This document shows, piece after piece, positions 1 to 5,737 of a stretch of 5,962 bases of DNA (the stretch's first letter is position 1; every line of letters starts with the position of its first letter). The stretch spans positions 1-5,962 of the forward strand of contig CAKZJI010000513.1 of assembly GCA_936941515.1 (NCBI GenBank). The letters are read 5' to 3'. This DNA is from an uncultured Propionibacteriaceae bacterium (GTDB taxonomy: Bacteria > Actinomycetota > Actinomycetes > Propionibacteriales > Propionibacteriaceae). The notes under the pieces are model-generated. The model was not told the origin of the DNA, made no database searches, and saw only the letters and a list, made by a program, of their open reading frames with translations. Position numbers and translations under genes: made by a program.

Positions 1-1
1 C

Positions 2-1018
2 GCCCAGATCGCCGGCCCCATCGGCAAAGCCGGCAACGCCGGGGCTCGCGACCGGGCCGACGAACTGGCCCGCGTCGAGAGCGCGAACACCGGCAAGCCG
101 CTCGCCCGCGATGCGGCGATCATCCTCCTCGTCCGCATGATGGGCCCCCTGAACCGCTCCTACAACCCCCTGTTTGGACGCTTCCAGGCTCTCTTCCAGA
201 ACATCGGAAACAATGTTGCTGGGTTGATCCGACAGATCTTCGACCCGAAGGTGGGTGAGAACCACAAGGGTGAGTGGAAGCTGAGCGACTTCAACCTGGA
301 GTACCTTCGAGACCAATGGTCCGGCATCGCCGGTAAGCTGGAGGAGTACAAGAAGGATCAGGAGAGTTACGTCGACGCCGCCACGCAGGCTTCCCGGAAG
401 GTTCGTGAGGAGATGTGGAACACCCCCGGCCAGACACCGGCTCTGCACGATGAGCTGTCCATCATCTTCAAGCAGTTCCAGGATGACGCCCGCCTGCGAG
501 TGTTTGCCGATATTCTGGGCGTGCTGGCTGTCCAGCAGGACCGTAACCAGGCTGCTATCCGCTTGGAGTCCCGGATTAACCGACTCCAGCAGGACGCCAT
601 CGAGAACAACACGCGGTTCAATAAGACGCAGACAGAGGTGAACAAGCGCCACAAGGCGCTGATCGACGCTCTGAACCGCTCGCTCTACTACATGTCTGAG
701 ACGGCCCCCCAATTCTACCTCCTCCGAGGTGAGAAAGGCTACCAGGCTTCCCAGCATGGGTTCAACTACCATATGGATGGTTGGACGCTGCACGTCCGTT
801 CCAACGGCCAGCAGGATAGTAATCTCCTGCTGATTATGCGAACCAACCGAGGCTCCTCCGACATGCAGCTCTTCCAGTTCAAGAAGGGTCGCGCCGAGAC
901 TAAATCGCACAAGATCAGTACGCTGCACCTCACTGAGTCCATCAACCAGGTGACGATCATCCGCCAGGATGTGGTGCCAAAGCCAGATCTTACCGATCTG
1001 TACGCCCAGCTTGCTTGA
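2..1018 (+). CDS. Probable virion/tail-associated protein, C-terminal part (5' end outside window)
   Basis: The frame is open from the first bases of the window, so this is the last 338 residues of a longer protein. The ATG-ATG pair at 137 has no ribosome binding site and sits inside the open frame, so it is unlikely to be the start. The visible part begins with an Ala/Gly/Arg-rich stretch (residues 1-40). A mostly helical region follows, with a strongly charged, coiled-coil-like segment at about residues 179-230 (LESRINRLQQ and following). The C-terminal ~110 residues are predicted to be beta-rich (YHMDGWTLHV, NLLLIMRTNRG), and the protein ends LYAQLA. I recognise no enzymatic motif. It is the only gene on this strand and converges on a block of replication genes, an arrangement common at the end of phage structural modules; the tail or virion role is inferred from that and from the coiled coil. 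A terminator hairpin lies 17 bases after the stop. Confidence 0.75.
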   Translation, partial: AQIAGPIGKAGNAGARDRADELARVESANTGKPLARDAAIILLVRMMGPLNRSYNPLFGRFQALFQNIGNNVAGLIRQIFDPKVGENHKGEWKLSDFNLEYLRDQWSGIAGKLEEYKKDQESYVDAATQASRKVREEMWNTPGQTPALHDELSIIFKQFQDDARLRVFADILGVLAVQQDRNQAAIRLESRINRLQQDAIENNTRFNKTQTEVNKRHKALIDALNRSLYYMSETAPQFYLLRGEKGYQASQHGFNYHMDGWTLHVRSNGQQDSNLLLIMRTNRGSSDMQLFQFKKGRAETKSHKISTLHLTESINQVTIIRQDVVPKPDLTDLYAQLA

Positions 1019-1035
1019 CCCTAGACATGACGAAA

Positions 1036-1065
1036 GCCCCCTACCCGGATTAACCGGGAGGGGGC
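1036..1065. terminator. Bidirectional intrinsic terminator between convergent genes
   Basis: The left arm 1036-1048 pairs with the right arm 1054-1065 over 12 base pairs with a single bulged A at 1043 and a five-base loop (ATTAA). On the plus strand the stem is followed by GTTTT (1066-1070). On the minus strand it is followed by TTTCG (1035-1031). Both U-tracts are short, but the stem is almost pure G-C. It lies between the stop of the rightward gene (1018) and the stop of the leftward small gene (1089), so it can serve both units. Confidence 0.85.
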
Positions 1066-1088
1066 GTTTTCGCGTATCTACAGTAGGT

Positions 1089-1187
1089 TTACCAGCGGCC
1101 AGTCCCCTTCATACGGGGCATCATGAACAGCACCCAGTTGTACAGGGAGGTCCAGGGGGAGAGTGCGGGGTCGAGGTAGTGGGTCAT
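1089..1187 (-). CDS. Small 32-residue protein of unknown function, translationally coupled to DNA polymerase
   Basis: The ATG at 1187 overlaps the TGA stop of the polymerase gene in an ATGA arrangement. It is preceded by AAGGA (1198-1194) at a six-base spacing, a good ribosome binding site embedded in the last codons of the polymerase. The frame runs 32 codons to TAA at 1091-1089. The peptide starts MTHYLDPALSPW and ends MKGTGRW. It is rich in aromatic residues (three Trp, two Tyr, one Phe) and Met, with a short hydrophobic centre (YNWVLFMM) too short for a sure membrane segment. It is the last gene before the terminator at 1036-1065. I recognise no family. The overlap, binding site and position support a real gene, but the short length means chance cannot be excluded. 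Confidence 0.6.
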   Translation of the reverse strand: MTHYLDPALSPWTSLYNWVLFMMPRMKGTGRW

Positions 1188-2998
1188 AGTTCATCCTTAA
1201 TCGAGCCTACAGGCTCGTCTGGGTCGTCTTCTTCGGTCATGTAGCCGTGGCCCCACGATGGGCCGTAGACGGCTGCGTCGGTGTCGATCAGCAGGCCCTG
1301 GAAGTTCTGGGCCATCGTGGCGCTGATCTGGTTTGCATACTCCTGAGCGTTCTCTGCTGGTACGGAGGAGATAACCTCGTCATGGACGGGCACTCGGAGG
1401 TAAGGTAGGTAGCCCGCATCAGCTAGCCTCACGAGAGCAGAGGCTGTGACGTCGCGGCTGATGCTCTGGATCATGTAGTTCAGAGCTGAGTAGGGGCGGT
1501 CTTTGTCTACGGGCAGAACCCGACCAGTGGGGGTGATGACAGCGCCCGTCTTGCGGGCTTGGTCCTGGAGCTTTTGGTTCAGCTGCTTCACCTTCGGGTA
1601 GCTCCGCTCGAAGCCCTCGATCACCTCGCGCGCCTTCTCGACGCTGATCTTAGCGTTAGCCGCGATGTTTCGGGGACCACTGCCGTAGACGTAGGCGAAG
1701 TTCACCATCTTGCCCACCGAGCGATCGACGCCGGAAGCGTCGGCGGTTTTTTGGTGTAGGTCTTCCTCGTGCTTGAAGGCGTTGATCATATTTTCGTCAC
1801 CTGACAAAGCGGCGAGGACCCTAAGCTCCTGGGTCTTATAGTCACAGGATATAATACTCTCGCCCTCATCGGCGATAAGCACCCTCCGAATGAGGGAATC
1901 GTCGGAGGGGAGCTGTTGGATCGGGATGCCCGACACACTCATGCGGCCCGTGCGGGCTTGTAGCGAGTGGATGAAGGGGTGGACTCGACCGTCGGGGTCG
2001 GCGTTCTCCTGGAAGGCTTTAAGCCAGGTGTTCCGCTTCTTGCGGATGCCTCGAGCCTCCAACACGACGGCTGCCATCTCACTTCCCTGATCGCTCAACT
2101 GCTCCAGGGCTCGCTGGTCTACCTTGTACTGGCCTGTGGGCGTCTTCTCGGTGAAGGAGTAGCCATCCTCAATCAGGATGGAGGAGACCTCTCGGTTCGA
2201 GTTGACTGACTCCAACCCCCACTGTTCGTAGGCATAAGCCTCCCAGAAAGCCTCCTCGCCCTCCAATCGGGCCATGAGGGACTCCAGGTACTCCTCATCC
2301 ACTTTGAACCCCTTGTAGGAGATCTCAGAGCAGATTTCAGCAACTCGGTGCTCGAAGGGGATGAGTTTCTGCGACTGGTTCGGCACCTTCGGGAGGATGA
2401 TCTGGAACAACCCCCACGTCAAGATGACATCCATGCCAGCATACAGTAGGTACTTCTCATCCCAGCTGTCAATCAGCTGGAACACATCTGCTTTGGTGAG
2501 GCCCGCTTCACGGGCCATCTTCCCGATCGACGCCTTGACGTCATCTGCCACCCCGGCATCAATGTAGGAGCGGGTCAGGTCCTCCAGGGACAAGCCCGGC
2601 CCGCCCTCAGAGGGTTGGCGGGGGTCCACCAGGTGAGCGAGAATCTTAGTGTCCCGGATGCGTTCGAAGGGGATGTGAACGCCGAAGCATCGTCGGAGTA
2701 CCGACCAGTCGAAGCTGGCGTTGTGGAAGATCAGCTTCAGCCCCAGCTTGTTGATGAAACTGAAGTCGCTGTACAGGTCGGTGTCAATCACCCACGCCTC
2801 GAGGCCCACGCCGAACTGCACCTTTCGGCACTTGTAATCAGCGGAGAAGATGTCGAGCCCCGTTGTCTCGGTGTCGCAGGCTATCCACTCGCCTTTGTGG
2901 GCGAGAATCCACTGGGCGAACTCGCGGAGATCAGCCCCGTTTTCGGGGCACTTGATGACGGCCTTATGGTGTTGCCAGAGGTACGTCAGTTCTTTCAC
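1184..2998 (-). CDS. polA: Family A DNA polymerase with 3'-5' exonuclease domain
   Basis: This is a replicative phage DNA polymerase of 604 residues, close to the usual size for phage family A enzymes that lack the 5' nuclease domain. The N-terminal DEDDy proofreading domain shows Exo I (CDTETTGLD, D42 and E44), Exo II (HNASFDW, N93 and D97) and Exo III (YAGMD, Y186 and D190). The polymerase domain shows a TGRMS motif (350-354), motif A (CDYKTQELR, catalytic D386, E391), motif B (R426, K430, F434, Y438 in RSVGKMVNFAYVYG) and motif C (VHDEV, H539-D540-E541). All catalytic acids are present, so the enzyme should be active. Phe at 434 corresponds to Pol I F762, as in most Pol I enzymes and unlike the Tyr of T7. 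Motif A differs from the common DYSQIELR. The start is GTG at 2998, overlapping the stop of the HTH gene (GTGA), with AAAGGAG (3015-3009) ten bases upstream, a rather long spacing. The C-terminus is acidic. Confidence 0.97.
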   Translation of the reverse strand: MKELTYLWQHHKAVIKCPENGADLREFAQWILAHKGEWIACDTETTGLDIFSADYKCRKVQFGVGLEAWVIDTDLYSDFSFINKLGLKLIFHNASFDWSVLRRCFGVHIPFERIRDTKILAHLVDPRQPSEGGPGLSLEDLTRSYIDAGVADDVKASIGKMAREAGLTKADVFQLIDSWDEKYLLYAGMDVILTWGLFQIILPKVPNQSQKLIPFEHRVAEICSEISYKGFKVDEEYLESLMARLEGEEAFWEAYAYEQWGLESVNSNREVSSILIEDGYSFTEKTPTGQYKVDQRALEQLSDQGSEMAAVVLEARGIRKKRNTWLKAFQENADPDGRVHPFIHSLQARTGRMSVSGIPIQQLPSDDSLIRRVLIADEGESIISCDYKTQELRVLAALSGDENMINAFKHEEDLHQKTADASGVDRSVGKMVNFAYVYGSGPRNIAANAKISVEKAREVIEGFERSYPKVKQLNQKLQDQARKTGAVITPTGRVLPVDKDRPYSALNYMIQSISRDVTASALVRLADAGYLPYLRVPVHDEVISSVPAENAQEYANQISATMAQNFQGLLIDTDAAVYGPSWGHGYMTEEDDPDEPVGSIKDEL

Positions 2999-3273
2999 TG
3001 GTGGTATACTCCTTTGACGATTCGCCCAATGGTGGATGGATGCACCCGGAACATATCGGCCAGCTCTCGGAAGCTGGCACCGAGCCCCGCCTTCATTCGG
3101 ATCTCCGCCACCTGATGCTCGTTCAGCTTACGCCGGTTGCCGCGGGCTGGGCCAGTCTCAGACACGCGCTGAAGTTCCTTCAACAGAGGTTCGTGGGGGT
3201 ACACCCCGAAGTGCTGAAGCGCTTGCTTGAATGCCAGCTCTCGTTCACTTAGTGTAGGGTCACTTGGAGTCAC
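2995..3273 (-). CDS. Small helix-turn-helix DNA-binding protein
   Basis: The C-terminal ~42 residues form a clear helix-turn-helix: KLNEHQVAEIR, then SFRELADMFRVHPSTIGRIVKG. This is the pattern (K-L-x-x-x-x-V-x-x-I-R ... R-E-L-A-x-x-F-x-V-x-x-S-T-I-x-R-I-x-x-G) found in resolvase-type and homing-endonuclease-linked HTH domains. No nuclease or recombinase domain is attached. The N-terminal half is short, charged and unrecognised. The start is uncertain. I prefer GTG at 3273 (92 residues), which follows GGGGG at a four-base spacing and overlaps the upstream gene by only 14 bases. ATG at 3300 (101 residues) and ATG at 3336 (113 residues) have no visible binding site and overlap further. The stop overlaps the polymerase GTG start by four bases, so the two are probably coupled. 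A role as a regulator of this operon is plausible but inferred. Confidence 0.8.
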   Translation of the reverse strand: MTPSDPTLSERELAFKQALQHFGVYPHEPLLKELQRVSETGPARGNRRKLNEHQVAEIRMKAGLGASFRELADMFRVHPSTIGRIVKGVYHQ

Positions 3274-3796
3274 GGAGCCCCCAGACTCGGTGGGACTCAT
3301 CAAGCTGGAGAATGAGATCCGCGAATACTGGATCATCCATGAAGCGCGTGAACTGAGCCTCGACGAACTGGCTCTTCGGCGCGTCCTGGAACTCTCGGGA
3401 CAGCCAGTACAAGTACTTCACAAGACCTTTAGTCTGGCCTCGCAGAGCCTCCTTCAGGTCTACGTTCCAGTCGGAGTACTCACCATCGCCGGTCAACTGG
3501 GCGTCAACCTCCGCTTCGAACTCCTCGAGGGCGTAGGTCTCGTGCTCGTAGGTGACTTGCCAACCTCCGACGAGGTCGCGTGCCGCCGTCAGCGGGTGAT
3601 TCATTGGTCCGAAAGCGGGAATGTAAAAGACGTGAGCCTTCTCAGTGACCGCGCTACCAGCGGGAAGCTCCCAGCCCGGCTGAAGCTGGACGTTTGCCAC
3701 CACCGAATAATCCCCAACGTACACCACCGCCTGTTCCGTTGGTCCGGGGAGATAGGTGAAGGTTTCGGGGGTTTTAATGACGTGTTGCAGTTGCAA
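3260..3796 (-). CDS. Conserved-looking acidic phage protein of unknown function (TTG start)
   Basis: This is a 178-residue protein I do not recognise. The N-terminal half looks beta-rich (EQAVVYVGDYSVVANVQLQPGW at about 22-42, then EKAHVFYIPAFG). The C-terminal half is helical and acidic (ALEEFEAEVDAQ at 89-100, KGLVKYLYWLSREF, FMDDPVFADLILQLDE). There is no signal peptide, membrane segment or zinc motif. The start is TTG at 3796: the frame has a TAA four codons upstream and no ATG or GTG before the Met at residue 65, and AAGGA (3807-3803) lies six bases before the TTG. The gene sits between the two-part protein gene upstream and the HTH gene downstream, which it overlaps slightly. Its place in a replication block suggests a DNA-metabolism accessory role, but nothing in the sequence demonstrates it. 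Confidence 0.85.
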   Translation of the reverse strand: MQLQHVIKTPETFTYLPGPTEQAVVYVGDYSVVANVQLQPGWELPAGSAVTEKAHVFYIPAFGPMNHPLTAARDLVGGWQVTYEHETYALEEFEAEVDAQLTGDGEYSDWNVDLKEALRGQTKGLVKYLYWLSREFQDAPKSQFVEAQFTRFMDDPVFADLILQLDESHRVWGLRDSK

Positions 3797-3802
3797 TTGA
3801 AA

Positions 3803-3807
3803 TCCTT
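3803..3807 (-). promoter_or_regulatory. Ribosome binding site deciding a TTG start
   Basis: AAGGA on the minus strand lies six bases upstream of the TTG at 3796. An in-frame TAA overlaps this site, so no earlier start is possible for the 178-residue protein. Confidence 0.7.
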
Positions 3808-3823
3808 AGGTAGATACGAGAGT

Positions 3824-3842
3824 GGCCCGTTACCCACGGGCC
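3824..3842. other. Intergenic perfect hairpin without U-tract
   Basis: GGCCCGT (3824-3830) pairs perfectly with ACGGGCC (3836-3842) around a five-base loop. It sits in the only appreciable intergenic gap of the leftward block, between the stop at 3858 and the TTG start at 3796. No run of T follows the stem on either strand, so it is a weak candidate for a terminator. It could instead be an attenuator, a transcript-processing site or an mRNA-stabilising structure. Confidence 0.5.
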
Positions 3843-3857
3843 GAGGGGTGTAAGAGA

Positions 3858-4406
3858 CTAGCCGAAGTACTTCAGCACAGCGTCTTTCTCGTTGTAGTCG
3901 TTAATGAAGGTGATACCGCCCTGCTGGCCCTTCGGAGGAGCAATACCCACCCAGGGGTTGCTCGGGTTCTTGCCACGCTTCAGCGTGCCGCCCTGTTGGA
4001 TGAGCTGCCACACCTTGTCGCTGATGTTAGCGGGCTTCAGAGGAGCTCCGTAGGGGCTTCCACCACCAGCCTGAGCCGGTGCAGAGGAGGCTCCATCTTG
4101 CTTAGCGAAATACTGGCCAGCCTTAGTGGTGCGATCCAGCAGCTCGACAATGTCCTCGTTAGCTAGGATAGCGTTAGCCTCAGCAACTGTGTCGCAGTGC
4201 AGCACAACCCACGGGGCGTCGTAGCCTTTCCCTCCTTTGAGGGTCACAACTACTTTGCTGTTGGCGTCTTCCACCGCAGCCTTACGGGCTGCTGGCTGGG
4301 TTGCGGGCGCTGCGGTTGCCGCCTCGGGCTGAACAGCCACGCCGGTAGTTGCTTGGGCCTCATCGTTGGTTTGAGCTTCTTCCTGGGGTGCGAAAATGTC
4401 GGTCAA
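3858..4406 (-). CDS. Two-part phage protein with disordered Ala/Pro/Gln-rich N-terminus, function unknown (TTG start)
   Basis: This is a 182-residue protein. Residues 1-47 are low in complexity (Ala, Pro, Gln, Thr, Glu) and probably disordered. Residues 50-103 form a compact domain (KVVVTLKGGKGYDAPWVVLH, then a helix AEANAILANEDIVELLDRT). A Gly/Ser/Ala/Pro linker (106-123) follows. A C-terminal domain (125-182) is Lys/Gly-rich with NPSNPWVGIAPPKG and ends DAVLKYFG. No catalytic motif is visible. The disordered tail, basic aromatic segments and position among replication genes are compatible with an accessory nucleic-acid-binding protein, possibly single-strand DNA binding, but I cannot show an OB fold. 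The start is TTG at 4406 with AAGGAG (4417-4412) five bases upstream; that site overlaps the TAA stop of the upstream gene. A 61-base gap with a hairpin follows. Confidence 0.85.
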   Translation of the reverse strand: MTDIFAPQEEAQTNDEAQATTGVAVQPEAATAAPATQPAARKAAVEDANSKVVVTLKGGKGYDAPWVVLHCDTVAEANAILANEDIVELLDRTTKAGQYFAKQDGASSAPAQAGGGSPYGAPLKPANISDKVWQLIQQGGTLKRGKNPSNPWVGIAPPKGQQGGITFINDYNEKDAVLKYFG

Positions 4407-4411
4407 GAGGT

Positions 4412-4417
4412 CTCCTT
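4412..4417 (-). promoter_or_regulatory. Ribosome binding site deciding a TTG start
   Basis: AAGGAG on the minus strand lies five bases before the TTG at 4406 and overlaps the TAA stop (4418-4416) of the upstream gene. The context AAGGAGACCTCTTG resembles the site before the CTG start at 5737 (AAGGAGACGTCCTG), with 12 of 14 bases identical. Confidence 0.8.
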
Positions 4418-4976
4418 AAGAGATGGGGTGGGAGCCTGTTCGGCCCCCTTTGTCTAAGTGAGCAGCCACCCGGCTGTTGCGGGAAGCATTCATCAGGTTG
4501 GTGAGGTTATTGATGGCGCGGTTAGCGCGGCGCCGTTGGTTAGCGTCCTGGGGTGTGCCGTCGATGACGAGCTCCCACAGTGCGTCCTGAGACGCGGGGC
4601 GCAGCCGGTGGAATGCTTGCTCCAGGTCCACCTTTTCCTCAATGGAGGTGATCCCGTTGCGAGGCCACGCCTGGGCGAGGATCTTCACCTCGTCCACGCT
4701 GTACCACCAGTTACCACTGAACTGGTCGAAGTCGATCCGCTCCTGAGAGCAGGCCAGCCTGCACCGGAAGAACAGCAGCTTCTTCACCTCCGCAGGTGAG
4801 CGTTCAAGCAGAGCTCGCTGAGCGGAGGGGTTGCTAATCAACCACTCCAGCACCACGCTCTCGATCTCCTCCTGGGAAAGCAATCCTACCCACTTTCGGG
4901 AGGTGACCTTAGCGCAGTAGGACAGCGTCTGCTTGACGTCCCGCACCAACTTGTCGAGGTCGATTGTCTCGGTCAT
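4416..4976 (-). CDS. Possible sigma-factor-like DNA-binding protein
   Basis: This is a 186-residue, mostly helical protein. The segment DLEQAFHRLRPASQDALWELV (117-137) followed by RRRANRAINNLTNLM (148-162) resembles the layout of sigma region 4 in ECF-type factors, where a helix of the form LxxALxxLxxxxxxAL leads to a basic recognition region ending in RA-x-x-x-L. The loop between them is much shorter than in true sigma factors, and the usual HTH core is not evident. The N-terminal half (EEIESVVLEWLISNP, KKLLFFRCRLACSQER) could correspond to a region-2-like helix bundle. This is weak, motif-level evidence; a generic helical phage protein is the alternative. The start is ATG at 4976, overlapping the phosphoesterase stop (ATGA). 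No strong binding site precedes it, so translation is probably coupled. Confidence 0.8.
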   Translation of the reverse strand: MTETIDLDKLVRDVKQTLSYCAKVTSRKWVGLLSQEEIESVVLEWLISNPSAQRALLERSPAEVKKLLFFRCRLACSQERIDFDQFSGNWWYSVDEVKILAQAWPRNGITSIEEKVDLEQAFHRLRPASQDALWELVIDGTPQDANQRRRANRAINNLTNLMNASRNSRVAAHLDKGGRTGSHPIS

Positions 4977-5737
4977 CGTGTGGGGAACACCACCCCGTCA
5001 ACGATCACCTTGTTACCTAGCACCGGGAGGATGCGGGGCGTGACGTTGTTCTTATCGATCTCCAGCAGAGCGAACCCTTGCTGCCAGTTACCACTGGCTC
5101 CTCGAAGGTAGGTAACAGCCTTCGGGTTGAGGATGTGCCCAACCTCGACGCCCGTGATGGTGTTCGTCTGACCTTCGATACCCTGGGTGAACGACGAGAC
5201 ACCCGCTCGGTGCGTGTGCCCCATGATGATGTTCTTGCCGATACGCTTGGCCCCGTTTAGAGCCGTCATGCCAGCATTCTGGTTGAGGCGGATACCGCCG
5301 AGGTGGCCGTGAGTGGTGATCCACCCAGCAGCGACGTTGTAGAAGTCTGGCAGACGCGTGATTCCGAACCCGTCGAAGTCGAGCAGGTTCTCGAAGTTCA
5401 GCATGTCGGTCTGCGACAGCGCCGGGGCGTACTTCTCGAGGTACAGCCGGGGGCGCATGTCATGATTCCCTTCGTGCACTCCGATCGGGCCGTCGAACAC
5501 AGCTCGCAGAGGCTCTAGGATAGCCTTCTTGGCAGCCTCCGACGCCGAGTAGATGTTGCCCTCGAACTCCTCACGGGTACCTTTCGTCCACCGAGAGGGC
5601 TGGGGGTAGTCCATCAGGTCGCCGATGTGGATGATCTCATCGGGCTCGAGGTATTTAATCACTTCCAGGATCGCTTTGAACACTCCCGGGTGGTGATCGG
5701 GGAAGTGAGTGTCTGGGATTACTAAGATCCTACGCAG
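4973..5737 (-). CDS. Calcineurin-like metallophosphoesterase, apparent CTG start
   Basis: With a CTG start at 5737 the protein has 254 residues and the complete metallophosphoesterase motif set: DTH (D9, H11), GDLMD (D40), GNHD (N92-H93 region, residues 90-93), a THGH block (H143, H145) and GHTH (H174, H176). These residues bind a two-metal centre in this superfamily, which hydrolyses phosphoesters including nucleic acid ends, cyclic nucleotides and phosphoproteins. The substrate here is unknown; a role in DNA or nucleotide metabolism is inferred from the neighbours. The first ATG/GTG/TTG in frame is GTG at 5683, which would lose the DxH motif and yield a probably inactive protein. No such codon occurs between the upstream stop and 5737. 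AAGGAG (5748-5743) lies five bases before the CTG. The gene overlaps the upstream gene by 16 bases and the next gene by four. Confidence 0.93.
   Translation of the reverse strand: MRRILVIPDTHFPDHHPGVFKAILEVIKYLEPDEIIHIGDLMDYPQPSRWTKGTREEFEGNIYSASEAAKKAILEPLRAVFDGPIGVHEGNHDMRPRLYLEKYAPALSQTDMLNFENLLDFDGFGITRLPDFYNVAAGWITTHGHLGGIRLNQNAGMTALNGAKRIGKNIIMGHTHRAGVSSFTQGIEGQTNTITGVEVGHILNPKAVTYLRGASGNWQQGFALLEIDKNNVTPRILPVLGNKVIVDGVVFPTR

Noticed and set aside
137..142. ATG-ATG as the start of the rightward gene
   Set aside because: The frame is open to the left edge of the window, there is no ribosome binding site, and the upstream codons look coding. The gene is more likely truncated by the window.
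1850..1855. TATAAT on the plus strand, possible -10 element
   Set aside because: It is inside the polymerase coding sequence, in antisense orientation, with no TTGACA-like box about 17 bases upstream and no plus-strand gene downstream.
2615..3115. 166-codon open frame on the plus strand
   Set aside because: It is antisense to the exonuclease domain of the polymerase and crosses into the HTH gene. The minus-strand coding is certain, and this frame has no binding site.
3227..3853. 208-codon open frame on the plus strand
   Set aside because: It lies opposite the 178-residue gene, which has a good binding site and fits the leftward block. The plus-strand product has no recognisable features and no suitable start context; it is a shadow of high-GC coding sequence.
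5681..5683. GTG as the start of the metallophosphoesterase
   Set aside because: It would remove the DTH metal-binding motif, which is intact in frame just upstream, and it has no good binding site.
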